Source: Actinomycetes bacterium (lineage in GTDB: Bacteria > Actinomycetota > Acidimicrobiia > Acidimicrobiales > Acidimicrobiaceae). Taken from it: a DNA stretch of 32,832 bases. The DNA lies in NCBI GenBank assembly GCA_021822605.1, contig JAKAQL010000024.1, positions 1 through 32,832 on the forward strand, in the 5' to 3' direction. This document shows positions 25,060 through 31,596 of this stretch, in pieces. The position numbers and the translations under genes are program-made. Every line of letters begins with the position of its first letter. The stretch's first letter is position 1. The notes beneath the pieces were generated by a model. The model saw only the letters and a program-made list of their open reading frames with translations. It had not been told where the DNA came from and searched no databases.

Positions 25060-25353
25060 ATGAGTTCCGAGGATCTCGAGCGCTTTGAGACCGAGGTGGA
25101 GCTCGCGCTCTATCAGGAATATAAGGCCGTACTTCCTCTGTTTAAGTTCGTAGTAGAGACGGAGCGCCGTTTTTACTTGGCGAATGAAGTACAGGTCGAG
25201 CCAAAACAGCAAGAGGGTGTCAATTTCGTCGATGTAGTGCTTGAGGATGCATGGGTCTGGGATATGTATCGTCCAGTCCGATTTGTTGAACGAGTCCGTG
25301 TCATCTCTTTTAAGGATGTCAACATCGAGGAGATAGCCAAACCTACTGTCTAG
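25060..25353 (+). CDS. DUF2469-family actinobacterial protein
   Basis: A 97-residue protein of the DUF2469 family, a small, highly conserved actinobacterial protein of unknown function. The family is recognisable in SSEDLERFETEVELALYQEY, VVETERRFYLANEV, DAWVWDMYRPVRFV and VRVISFKDVNIEE. The ATG at 25060 gives exactly the expected N-terminus; the same frame is open upstream through rplS but without meaning. The ribosome-binding site is weak (GGTTGGC). It is the last gene of the rpsP-rplS block and is useful for placing the organism in Actinobacteria. Confidence 0.92.
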   Translation: MSSEDLERFETEVELALYQEYKAVLPLFKFVVETERRFYLANEVQVEPKQQEGVNFVDVVLEDAWVWDMYRPVRFVERVRVISFKDVNIEEIAKPTV

Positions 25354-25374
25354 GCTCCAAAATGATGGGGATAG

Positions 25375-26472
25375 ATGGATACCTTTACGAAGTTACAGCT
25401 TCCGGTGGTGGAGGATCGGCTACACGGTCCTAATCCCGCGGTATCGTTGAACGCAACCTACTATGAGGGTCAGCGAGTTGTCTATGGCCGGCATTCGAAC
25501 TCTACCTGGGAGGCTCTTGAGACCTTGATTGGGGAGTTAGAGGGTGGCATCGGAGTCTCCTTCGCCTCGGGGCAGGCTGCGATGTTTGCCTCCTCACTCC
25601 TGGCGACATCTCGGCTGGTGATCTCCGAGGATACCTATGTTGGCTCACGCGATCTAGCGGATTTTATGAATCAGCGCGCCTTAATTCCCTGTACTTACGT
25701 CGCAGAGTCTTCCCTGCGGCATCCAAGTGGGCTCACAACTCTGCAGGAGGGGGATGTGTTGATGATCGAGTCACCCTCGAACCCCCTCTTGGTCACGTAC
25801 GACATCGCGGCACTCGCCGCGGTCTGTCACCAGCAGGGTGCTCTACTCGCGGTTGACAACACTGTCGCTACCCCGATCTTACAGAACCCACTGGGACTCG
25901 GTGCAGACATCGTCGTCCATTCTGCCACGAAGTTTATCTCTGGTCACTCCGACGTCCTAGCTGGCTTGGTGATCGTCGCGGATGAGGAGCTCGCCCGTCG
26001 ACTCTTCGAGGTTCGTGCGGTGGTCGGTTCGATCATCGGCCCCGTTGAGGCCTATCTCTGCTTTCGTGGTGCCAAGACTCTCGGGGTGCGGGTTCGTCAC
26101 GCCTCTGCATCGGCAGCCTGGCTTGCAGATGCACTCGCTGACCGGCTCGGTCGTAACGCGGTGTTCTATCCCGGTTTTGATGAGAAGCTCGTCGGAGAGG
26201 GTCGCCAGCAGAGCTCTGGCGGTGCGCTGTTGTCCTTGGTGCTCGACGGCGCCGAGCGTGCGGACCGCTTCGTGGATGCGTTACAGGTCTTTCATCATGC
26301 CACCTCGTTGGGCGGTGTGGAGAGCCTCGCTGAACGGCGTTCCAAGTATAGCGGTGAGGAGCGCCTTCCCGTTGGGCTGGTCCGTCTCAGTGTTGGACTT
26401 GAGGCGACTGAGGATCTCTGGGCCGATATCGATCAGGCTTTGCGCATTGTGGGGGTCGAGCGGGTCAACTGA
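25375..26472 (+). CDS. Cys/Met metabolism PLP enzyme (cystathionine gamma-synthase/lyase family)
   Basis: A 365-residue fold-type I PLP enzyme. Landmarks are SFASGQAAM (phosphate-binding loop), IESPSNPLL, AVDNTVATPILQNPLGLGAD (the aspartate that holds the PLP ring nitrogen), SATKFISGHSDVLAG with the PLP-binding lysine K186, and ATSLGGVESLAERR near the C-terminus. The family includes cystathionine gamma-synthase, gamma-lyase, O-acetylhomoserine sulfhydrylase and methionine gamma-lyase, which cannot be told apart from these motifs. Relatives are usually 380-400 residues; this is slightly short, and the N-terminal region begins close to the core. It starts 21 nt after DUF2469, with GGGATAG before ATG 25375. 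No other sulfur-amino-acid genes are nearby. Confidence 0.88.
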   Translation: MDTFTKLQLPVVEDRLHGPNPAVSLNATYYEGQRVVYGRHSNSTWEALETLIGELEGGIGVSFASGQAAMFASSLLATSRLVISEDTYVGSRDLADFMNQRALIPCTYVAESSLRHPSGLTTLQEGDVLMIESPSNPLLVTYDIAALAAVCHQQGALLAVDNTVATPILQNPLGLGADIVVHSATKFISGHSDVLAGLVIVADEELARRLFEVRAVVGSIIGPVEAYLCFRGAKTLGVRVRHASASAAWLADALADRLGRNAVFYPGFDEKLVGEGRQQSSGGALLSLVLDGAERADRFVDALQVFHHATSLGGVESLAERRSKYSGEERLPVGLVRLSVGLEATEDLWADIDQALRIVGVERVN

Positions 26473-26543
26473 GGACCGACGGTGTTGCCGATTGTCGTTG
26501 GATCTGATCCTGGGGACCGCTTGGGTCTAACGGTTCGTGCTCC

Positions 26544-26588
26544 ATCGTTCAGCTGGCGATCGTTCAGCTCGCGATCGTTCAGTGGGCG
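26544..26588. repeat. Three tandem 15-bp repeats
   Basis: Units at 26544-26558, 26559-26573 and 26574-26588 read ATCGTTCAGCTGGCG, ATCGTTCAGCTCGCG and ATCGTTCAGTGGGCG, with ATCGTTCAG invariant. They lie in the 257-nt gap between two convergent genes. The minus strand could encode a 5-residue repeat (LNDRE/LNDRQ), but the surrounding open frame has no supporting signal. Confidence 0.8.
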
Positions 26589-26729
26589 TATGGATGGTGG
26601 ATGAGGGGAAGAACCCTCTTTCCTCACTGGGGCTCCCACTTGGTACCTGAGTAGGACGGGTCGGGTCGAGCGTTTCGACATGGCTGAGTGACCCGTAGCA
26701 GGTATCGGCCGTTCGCGGGGATCAAATTT

Positions 26730-26948
26730 CTAGATCTGCCCATGGTTCACTTCCCAGGTGAGGCAGCGTCGGTGCCAATGGCGGCGGAGCTCTACGTTGT
26801 CGATGGGTACGACGACAAAGTGACCTGTTCCCGGTGGAATCTCGGTGTTGCAACCCGGACAGAGGTACCACTTGGTCGCTTGGTAGGGTTGCACGAATCG
26901 GATCTCGGCAACCGCCTTGGTGATGGGATCGATCCCTTCCTCCGCCAA
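26730..26948 (-). CDS. Small zinc-binding protein, conserved in actinobacteria
   Basis: A 72-residue basic-to-neutral protein with CPGC (C30, C33), H43, and RRHWHRRC (H57, H59, C62), a probable single zinc site. The pattern CPGCNxEIPPGTGH...RRHWH..C is shared by small actinobacterial proteins of unknown function that I recognise as a family type but cannot name. The likely start is TTG 26948, sixteen nt after the enoyl-CoA hydratase stop; an in-frame GTG about 18 codons later would still retain the zinc motif. It is the last gene of the ppa-nifU-hydratase operon. Function unknown. Confidence 0.7.
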   Translation of the reverse strand: MAEEGIDPITKAVAEIRFVQPYQATKWYLCPGCNTEIPPGTGHFVVVPIDNVELRRHWHRRCLTWEVNHGQI

Positions 26949-26964
26949 CTCAGGGTGCCTCAGC

Positions 26965-27699
26965 TCAGAAGTTTGTCAGAGTCGAGTCGATGCTCGGGTC
27001 CGACAGGGCAGCCACCTGGGCGATGATCTCGAGATCGATGGCCTGGGTGAGTGAAGCAGCCGCACGGTTGAGTAACGACTTGGTGAGGGCCAGAGCAGTA
27101 GGCGAGCGGTCCACGAGCCGATCAGCCCAGTCAAGCGCGGTGGGAAGGACTTGGTCATCTTCGACGACAGAGTTGACGAGCCCCCATGCAAGCAACTCCT
27201 CACCGACGAGCCTTGAGGCGAAAAAGGCGAGCTCCTTGGCTCGGTGCAGCCCGATGCGCTGGACAAGGAGTGCTGAGCCACCGTAGTCGAGGGTGAGGCC
27301 ACGATCGAGGAAGATCTCACTCACCATCACCGATTGACCAGCGATGGCTAGGTCACAGGCGAGTGCAAGGTTGAGTCCGGCCCCCACCGCTACGCCGTTC
27401 ATGGCTGCAATGGTTGGCTTCGCAACGGCAGCCAAAGTTCGGGCACAGCGATGTACCCGGGCGAGATGGGCCAGGGGGTTGCGCTCGTAGTTGGCCAGAG
27501 ACTTGAGGTCAGCTCCTGCAGAGAAGCTATCCTCGCTACCGGTTACGACGATCACCCGCACCGCGTGGTCGTGATCGGCGGTGACGAGCGCATCTGAGAG
27601 TTCGTCGAAGTCCTCAAGCCTGAGTGCATTCTTCTTTTGAGGCCGACAGATCCGCAGTATCGCTGTCGCACCATGGTCGGAGCGCTCGATTACCCCCAT
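26965..27699 (-). CDS. Enoyl-CoA hydratase/isomerase family protein
   Basis: A 244-residue crotonase-fold protein. It has FSAGADLKSL (oxyanion hole), AAMNGVAVGAGLNLALACDLAIA (second oxyanion-hole loop), and SEIFLDRGLTLDYGGSALLVQRIG. Acidic residues occupy both usual catalytic positions (the E of SEIF and the E of AKELAF). The D in the LDYGG segment resembles degradative (PaaG-like) hydratases rather than the beta-oxidation type with PGAGG. The substrate is unknown; candidates are enoyl-CoA intermediates of fatty or aromatic acid breakdown. It starts 3 nt after the nifU-like gene and is cotranscribed with ppa and nifU. Confidence 0.87.
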   Translation of the reverse strand: MGVIERSDHGATAILRICRPQKKNALRLEDFDELSDALVTADHDHAVRVIVVTGSEDSFSAGADLKSLANYERNPLAHLARVHRCARTLAAVAKPTIAAMNGVAVGAGLNLALACDLAIAGQSVMVSEIFLDRGLTLDYGGSALLVQRIGLHRAKELAFFASRLVGEELLAWGLVNSVVEDDQVLPTALDWADRLVDRSPTALALTKSLLNRAAASLTQAIDLEIIAQVAALSDPSIDSTLTNF

Positions 27700-27702
27700 G
27701 GG

Positions 27703-28026
27703 TTAGCTCTTGCGAATTGAGATGGGCACATAGGCGCCAGTGCCAAGACGGGCGCTCTCCTCGAAGTCAATTGACGTATCGAGGTCGCCCTCGACATCGG
27801 TGACCCACGGGAGTTTCGCTTTGAGAATGCGCTCGACACCGAGTTTGACCGTGGTCGTCGAGATTGCACAGCTCGAGCACGCCCCTGAGAGCCCGACGAC
27901 GACCTTGCCGGTCTCGGTATCGACGGAGGCAAGGTAGAGGTCCCCACCGTCTGCCTGCACGGCAGGCCGGAGCTTGGCGATCAACGCTTCGAGTTGGGCG
28001 CGGCGCTCCTGGTCGACGGTGCTCAT
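27703..28026 (-). CDS. NifU C-terminal domain (Nfu-type) Fe-S scaffold or carrier
   Basis: A 107-residue protein made of the NifU C-terminal (Nfu) domain alone: VQADGGDLYLASVD and the cluster-binding GACSSCAISTTTVKLGVERIL with C50 and C53. Such proteins bind a [4Fe-4S] cluster between two subunits and pass it to target proteins. The remaining 40 residues beyond the Nfu core are acidic then basic. Its ATG shares one base with the ppa stop (TGATG), indicating coupling. No suf or isc genes are in the window. Confidence 0.88.
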   Translation of the reverse strand: MSTVDQERRAQLEALIAKLRPAVQADGGDLYLASVDTETGKVVVGLSGACSSCAISTTTVKLGVERILKAKLPWVTDVEGDLDTSIDFEESARLGTGAYVPISIRKS

Positions 28027-28508
28027 CAGTGCTGATACCTCTTGATAGAGGCCTCGATCTCGTCGTGCGCCTGGGCGAGTTCACGCCAACCTTCAATGGT
28101 GACTGACTTACCAGGCTCAAGATCCTTGTAGTGGCTAAAGAAATGCTCAACTTCGTCCCGGACATGTGTTGGTACGTCGCTCAACTCCTGGTAGCGCTCG
28201 TAGCGAACATCCTTGGCGGGGACACCAAGTATCTTCACGTCACGCCCACTCTCGTCCGACATCACAAAGCATGCCACCGGACGAACCTTGACGTGGCACC
28301 CTGGGAAAGTCGGGACATCCACGAGAAGCAGGATGTCGAGAGGGTCGCCATCCTCGCCAAGGGTGTTATCAATGAAGCCATAGTCGAGTGGATAGCTCAT
28401 CGGTGTGAAGAGAGTACGATCGAGCCAGACAGCACCGGTCTCGTGGTCGACTTCGTACTTGTTCTTGGATCCTCGTGGGATCTCGATGATCGCGGTAATC
28501 GGGTCCAT
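28026..28508 (-). CDS. ppa: Inorganic pyrophosphatase
   Basis: Hydrolyses pyrophosphate to two phosphates, pulling biosynthetic reactions forward. The 160-residue family I (soluble, Mg-dependent) enzyme has EIPRGSKNKYEVD, YPLDYGFIDNT and the PPase signature DGDPLDILLLV, plus DVPTHVRDEVEHFFSHYKDLE. ATG 28508 is preceded by AAGGAG about 9 nt upstream. First gene of a four-gene minus-strand operon and divergent from the MFS gene across 73 nt. Confidence 0.96.
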   Translation of the reverse strand: MDPITAIIEIPRGSKNKYEVDHETGAVWLDRTLFTPMSYPLDYGFIDNTLGEDGDPLDILLLVDVPTFPGCHVKVRPVACFVMSDESGRDVKILGVPAKDVRYERYQELSDVPTHVRDEVEHFFSHYKDLEPGKSVTIEGWRELAQAHDEIEASIKRYQH

Positions 28509-28544
28509 TGGGTCGTGCTCCTTAGTTAGAGGTACCCCATAAGT

Positions 28545-28560
28545 CTATCTGCCCTGATAG
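28545..28560. promoter_or_regulatory. Short inverted repeat in the ppa-MFS divergent region
   Basis: CTATC (28545-28549) and GATAG (28556-28560) form an inverted repeat with a 6-nt spacer in the 73-nt divergent gap. This is the place where an operator for the exporter gene might lie. Five-base arms are common by chance, so this is a weak candidate. Confidence 0.2.
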
Positions 28561-28581
28561 GCTGGTGCACAAAGTTCTTCT

Positions 28582-29802
28582 ATGACTCACAAGCGTTTAC
28601 CTACACTGTTGCTCGCGATTGTGGCTGGTGTCGGTGTGGCGAATACCTACTATCTGCAGCCGTTGCTGCATCTAGTGTCGGTAGCACTGCATCTCTCCGG
28701 CGGCAATGCGGGCTTTTTGATCACCGTCACCCAAGCTGGGTTCGTCGTCGGTCTCGGCGTGCTGCTCCCGCTAGGTGATCGTTTTGACCGACGGTTCTTG
28801 ATCGTAGTGTCGTTGTTGTTAGCTGGACTATTCGACGTAGGTGCGGGACTTGTCACCGGTACCATCCCGTTGGGTGTCTCACTGATCGGGGTTGGGATCT
28901 TCTCGGTCGTGGCGCAGTTGGCCGTCACCTATGTGGCGGCGGCAGCGCCGCTCGAGACTCGTTCTTCCGAGATCGCGAAGGTGATGGCTGGCCTCTTGGC
29001 GGGTATCGTGCTCGCGCGCACCTATTCGGGGGCGCTCGCTGATCTCGCTGGCTATCACAGCGTCTTTCTCGTCGCGGCGGTCGCTTCCGCCATTCTTGCG
29101 CTGATCGTCTGGCTGCGTCTCCCTGCTGAGGGAGACAAGCACACGATTGCCTTTGTTGACATGTGGCGCGATGGTTTCCGTCTATTGCAAAGAGAACCGA
29201 TCCTCCGGCTCCGATCCTTCCTTGGGATGCTGAGCTTTGGAGCGTTCTCAATCTTTTGGACGACGATGGCCTTTGCGCTGTCGGCGCATCCGTACCATCT
29301 CAGCTCTGGCCTGATCGGGCTCTTTGGATTCGCAGGGCTCGCAGGCGTGCTCTCGGCTCGGGTCGTCGGTGCCTTGGCGGACAGGGGGCATACTGCACTG
29401 ACAACCATCACCTCCTTTTCGCTCATTGCTCTGTCGTACTTTGCCTTCTTTCTGACCCACGACTCGATCGTGCTCTTCATCATCTTGACGGCCACCTTGG
29501 ACGCAGGGATCCAAGGGGCACAACTATCGAATCAAAGTCTGATCTATCAGCTCGCACCAGGGGCTCAGGGCCGGATCACGATGGTCTACATGGTCTTCTA
29601 TTTTCTTGGGGGAGTCCTTGGCTCTAGCCTTGCCTCAATACTTTATGGGATCGGTGGTTGGGCGGACGTTACGATGGCTGGTACCATTGCGGGAGTGCTG
29701 GGCATCGTGGTGTGGGGCATGCTGGCGCTGCGTGAGCGCCGTTGGATTCGCCAGATCGATCATGCGGACGTAACCGGTGGGATGGAGTATAAAAGTGAGT
29801 GA
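28582..29802 (+). CDS. MFS transporter, probable drug or metabolite exporter
   Basis: A 406-residue polytopic protein with about twelve hydrophobic segments. It has the MFS motif A LGDRFDRR (64-71) between segments 2 and 3, and the N-terminal VANTYYLQPLLHLV pattern typical of a widespread exporter subfamily. The central loop (WLRLPAEGDKHT...) and the C-terminal basic end (RERRWIRQIDH) are cytoplasmic. The substrate cannot be read from sequence. The start ATG 28582 has no clear ribosome-binding site, which fits a short or leaderless transcript. It overlaps the following RDD gene by 8 nt. Confidence 0.88.
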   Translation: MTHKRLPTLLLAIVAGVGVANTYYLQPLLHLVSVALHLSGGNAGFLITVTQAGFVVGLGVLLPLGDRFDRRFLIVVSLLLAGLFDVGAGLVTGTIPLGVSLIGVGIFSVVAQLAVTYVAAAAPLETRSSEIAKVMAGLLAGIVLARTYSGALADLAGYHSVFLVAAVASAILALIVWLRLPAEGDKHTIAFVDMWRDGFRLLQREPILRLRSFLGMLSFGAFSIFWTTMAFALSAHPYHLSSGLIGLFGFAGLAGVLSARVVGALADRGHTALTTITSFSLIALSYFAFFLTHDSIVLFIILTATLDAGIQGAQLSNQSLIYQLAPGAQGRITMVYMVFYFLGGVLGSSLASILYGIGGWADVTMAGTIAGVLGIVVWGMLALRERRWIRQIDHADVTGGMEYKSE

Positions 29803-30259
29803 TGCGGTATCGAGCGCAGGTCTTGCCACGATCGGTCGTCGAATCGAGGCTTTCCTCTTTGATGCACTTGTTGTCTTCTTCGGTAGTTTGATTCTCGAAC
29901 TACTCTTGGGGGGGATGGGTGGACTTGAGAACCCGATCTTTTCGGTCGTTCGCCTTGAGATGGGTCCGTTTGTCTATACCGTAAACATCATTCTCGTTAT
30001 TGGGTACTTTGTCGTCATGCGAGTTATGGCCAACGGTCAGACACTTGGGGCGCGCGCCGCTCACGTCCGAGTCGTCGCGGTGGAAGGGCATGAGCTTGGA
30101 GGCGTCACCGCCTTCATTCGGCTTCTTGTCGCCTTCGTCTCGATGATCGTGATTTTCCTAGGATATCTCCCAGCGCTCTTTGATCCAGAGCGACGAACGC
30201 TCCAAGATCGTATTGCCCATACCATCGTCGTCAAGGAGTCTGCGACCGTCACTCCCTAG
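29795..30259 (+). CDS. RDD-family membrane protein
   Basis: A 154-residue membrane protein with three hydrophobic segments and the RDD signature: RRIEAFLFDALVVF at the start of the first helix, NGQTLGARAAHVRVV between helices, and ALFDPERRTLQDRIAHTIVV at the end. RDD proteins are poorly characterised; some act in Na+/H+ exchange or in transport partnerships. The chosen GTG 29795 overlaps the exporter's stop by 8 nt and has GGAG eight bases upstream, so the two may function together. Nothing in-frame follows for more than 1.3 kb. Confidence 0.88.
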   Translation: MSDAVSSAGLATIGRRIEAFLFDALVVFFGSLILELLLGGMGGLENPIFSVVRLEMGPFVYTVNIILVIGYFVVMRVMANGQTLGARAAHVRVVAVEGHELGGVTAFIRLLVAFVSMIVIFLGYLPALFDPERRTLQDRIAHTIVVKESATVTP

Positions 30260-30841
30260 ACGATAACCTGGTCGACTACGGGTGCTGCATGAGTCCATTG
30301 ACTCCAAATGGCCCGCAGCGTCTGGAGAAGGACGCAGCGGTGATCGACGAGACAAAGGACAGCCTTGGGGACGGACAAAATGTGGTGCGTCAGGATGCTG
30401 CGATACAACCTGCAGCGTTGCCTTGACCGGGATCACCCGATCAAGGCCGCTCATGGCTCCGATTGTAGGCGCGGTGGAAGATCCGATGGACGGTGGGCTA
30501 CCATTGTGCTGGCGCTGACGGTGTATCTGCAACTTTGGCGACGTTGGTTTCTGCGGCAATACTTGCTCCGATGATCTCACTGGCATGAACGGGTCTCACC
30601 CCTCTGTGCCCCGATCGTTGGTATTGCCGGATAGACCTCCCACAGGGTCTTTCGAATGACTGCCGATGATTTCAAAATGGCGGCGCCATATCGAAGCCGG
30701 AGCTCCCTCTCCATGGCGGTTCCGCTCCAGGTGAGGGGGCTATTCCGCATGCCTACTCCAGACGGGTATTTTGTGCTAAGTCATACTAGAAGGGCTCCAA
30801 AAATCCCTTTGCTCTAGGCATATTCTTTGAGGTGACCTCCT

Positions 30842-30967
30842 ATGCTCGGCGACGATCGTTTCGATGGCTATCGCTTTAGCGAACGGCTTGTTATCGGTGC
30901 GATGGCTGAGGTCCTATCATGTGCGCCAGCCGACAAGGCATTACAAAGGTCCAGGAGCACAGAGTAA
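30842..30967 (+). pseudogene. Truncated Hanks-type Ser/Thr kinase N-terminus (candidate)
   Basis: The 41-codon frame reads MLGDDRFDGYRFSERLVIGA then MAEVLSCAP before drifting and stopping. YRFSERLVIGAMAEV lines up with the start of bacterial Hanks-type kinases (Y-x-hydrophobic-x-x-x-hydrophobic-GxGGMAEV, the glycine-rich ATP loop); here the loop reads GAMAEV, and nothing resembling the catalytic domain follows. A GAGGTGACCTCCT sequence sits just before the ATG. It could be a decayed kinase gene or a chance match; the sequence is short. Confidence 0.3.
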
Positions 30968-31094
30968 CGACATCAGTTGCTACCAACGGTTGCACCATTG
31001 AAACGGTTGGTGAGCCGACCAGGAAGATGAGAAGGCCACCCGTTATTCGCTGGTGATACTGGCCGAAAGCCTGGGTGGGTGATGGTAAGTAAAT

Positions 31095-31113
31095 ACTGGC
31101 AAGGTTTGCCAGT
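31095..31113. repeat. Perfect 8-bp inverted repeat
   Basis: ACTGGCAA (31095-31102) and TTGCCAGT (31106-31113) are exactly complementary with a 3-nt centre. No T-run follows, so a regulator-binding site or hairpin is more likely than a terminator. It is in the gene-poor region. Confidence 0.55.
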
Positions 31114-31450
31114 TCCGTCGCGACTGAGGCGCTTGTCTTGGTGTTCCGGTTAAGTTTTTTCAGGTGCTCGATTGACGGTTGACTGAGGTGGGTAGAGTGC
31201 GAAGCATTGTTCACCATCAAGAAGCGGGCGAGGCGATGGGTCTACCCAAGACATGTTCCTCTAACCCCTCGGAACCTAACGCTGCCTGATTTATTGAGAG
31301 GGGAGTCTGTCCTGGTCGTCGTGACCCGTTCCCCGCGAGTGGCGGGTCATTTGCATCAGTGTTCTTGGTTTGGCTCTACTATCAGAGTAAGAGACAGGTA
31401 GTGCCCCAGGCTCAGGCCTCGTTGGGTGCGCCAATCGATATTACGCTAGG

Positions 31451-31483
31451 TTGACAATATCCGCGACAAGACCATGGTCTTGT
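31451..31483 (+). promoter_or_regulatory. TTGACA with an 18-bp perfect palindrome (candidate promoter/operator)
   Basis: An exact consensus -35 hexamer TTGACA (31451-31456) is followed by a perfect 18-bp palindrome, ACAAGACCATGGTCTTGT (31466-31483). The palindrome covers where the -10 box should be (31473-31479), and the -10 itself is poor (CATGGT). This is the arrangement expected for a promoter controlled by a dimeric repressor or activator, here about 110 nt before the membrane-protein gene at 31597. Confidence 0.45.
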
Positions 31484-31596
31484 AGCCGGGGGAGCGGTCG
31501 TGGTGCCCACTTCCAGGCATGGTGGTGTGAGGTGTTCCGTGAGTTTATGAGTTGTCCCGGCCGGATTCGAGAGGGTGTGATGAAGAGGGATTCAAT

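Larger units (their letters stand above)
30260..31596. other. Gene-poor region with palindromes and a kinase-like fragment
   Basis: This 1337-nt stretch has no intact gene I can support, in contrast to the packed rest of the window. A 45-codon plus-strand frame at 30289-30426 (starts MSPLTPNGPQ) has no good ribosome-binding site. A kinase-like 41-codon fragment lies at 30842-30967. Palindromes occur at 30677-30689 (ATGGCG-G-CGCCAT), 31095-31113 and 31466-31483. The minus-strand frame at 30891-31220 shows no recognisable features. It looks like decayed or regulatory DNA. Confidence 0.5.

Noticed and set aside
26433-26681. Minus-strand frame containing a 5-residue repeat over the 15-bp array
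   Set aside because: Repeat periodicity is a consequence of the DNA array; the frame has no ribosome-binding site and partly overlaps the PLP enzyme.
30891-31220. 109-codon minus-strand frame in the gene-poor region
   Set aside because: No recognisable features and no ribosome-binding site; it overlaps palindromes and a kinase-like fragment on the other strand.
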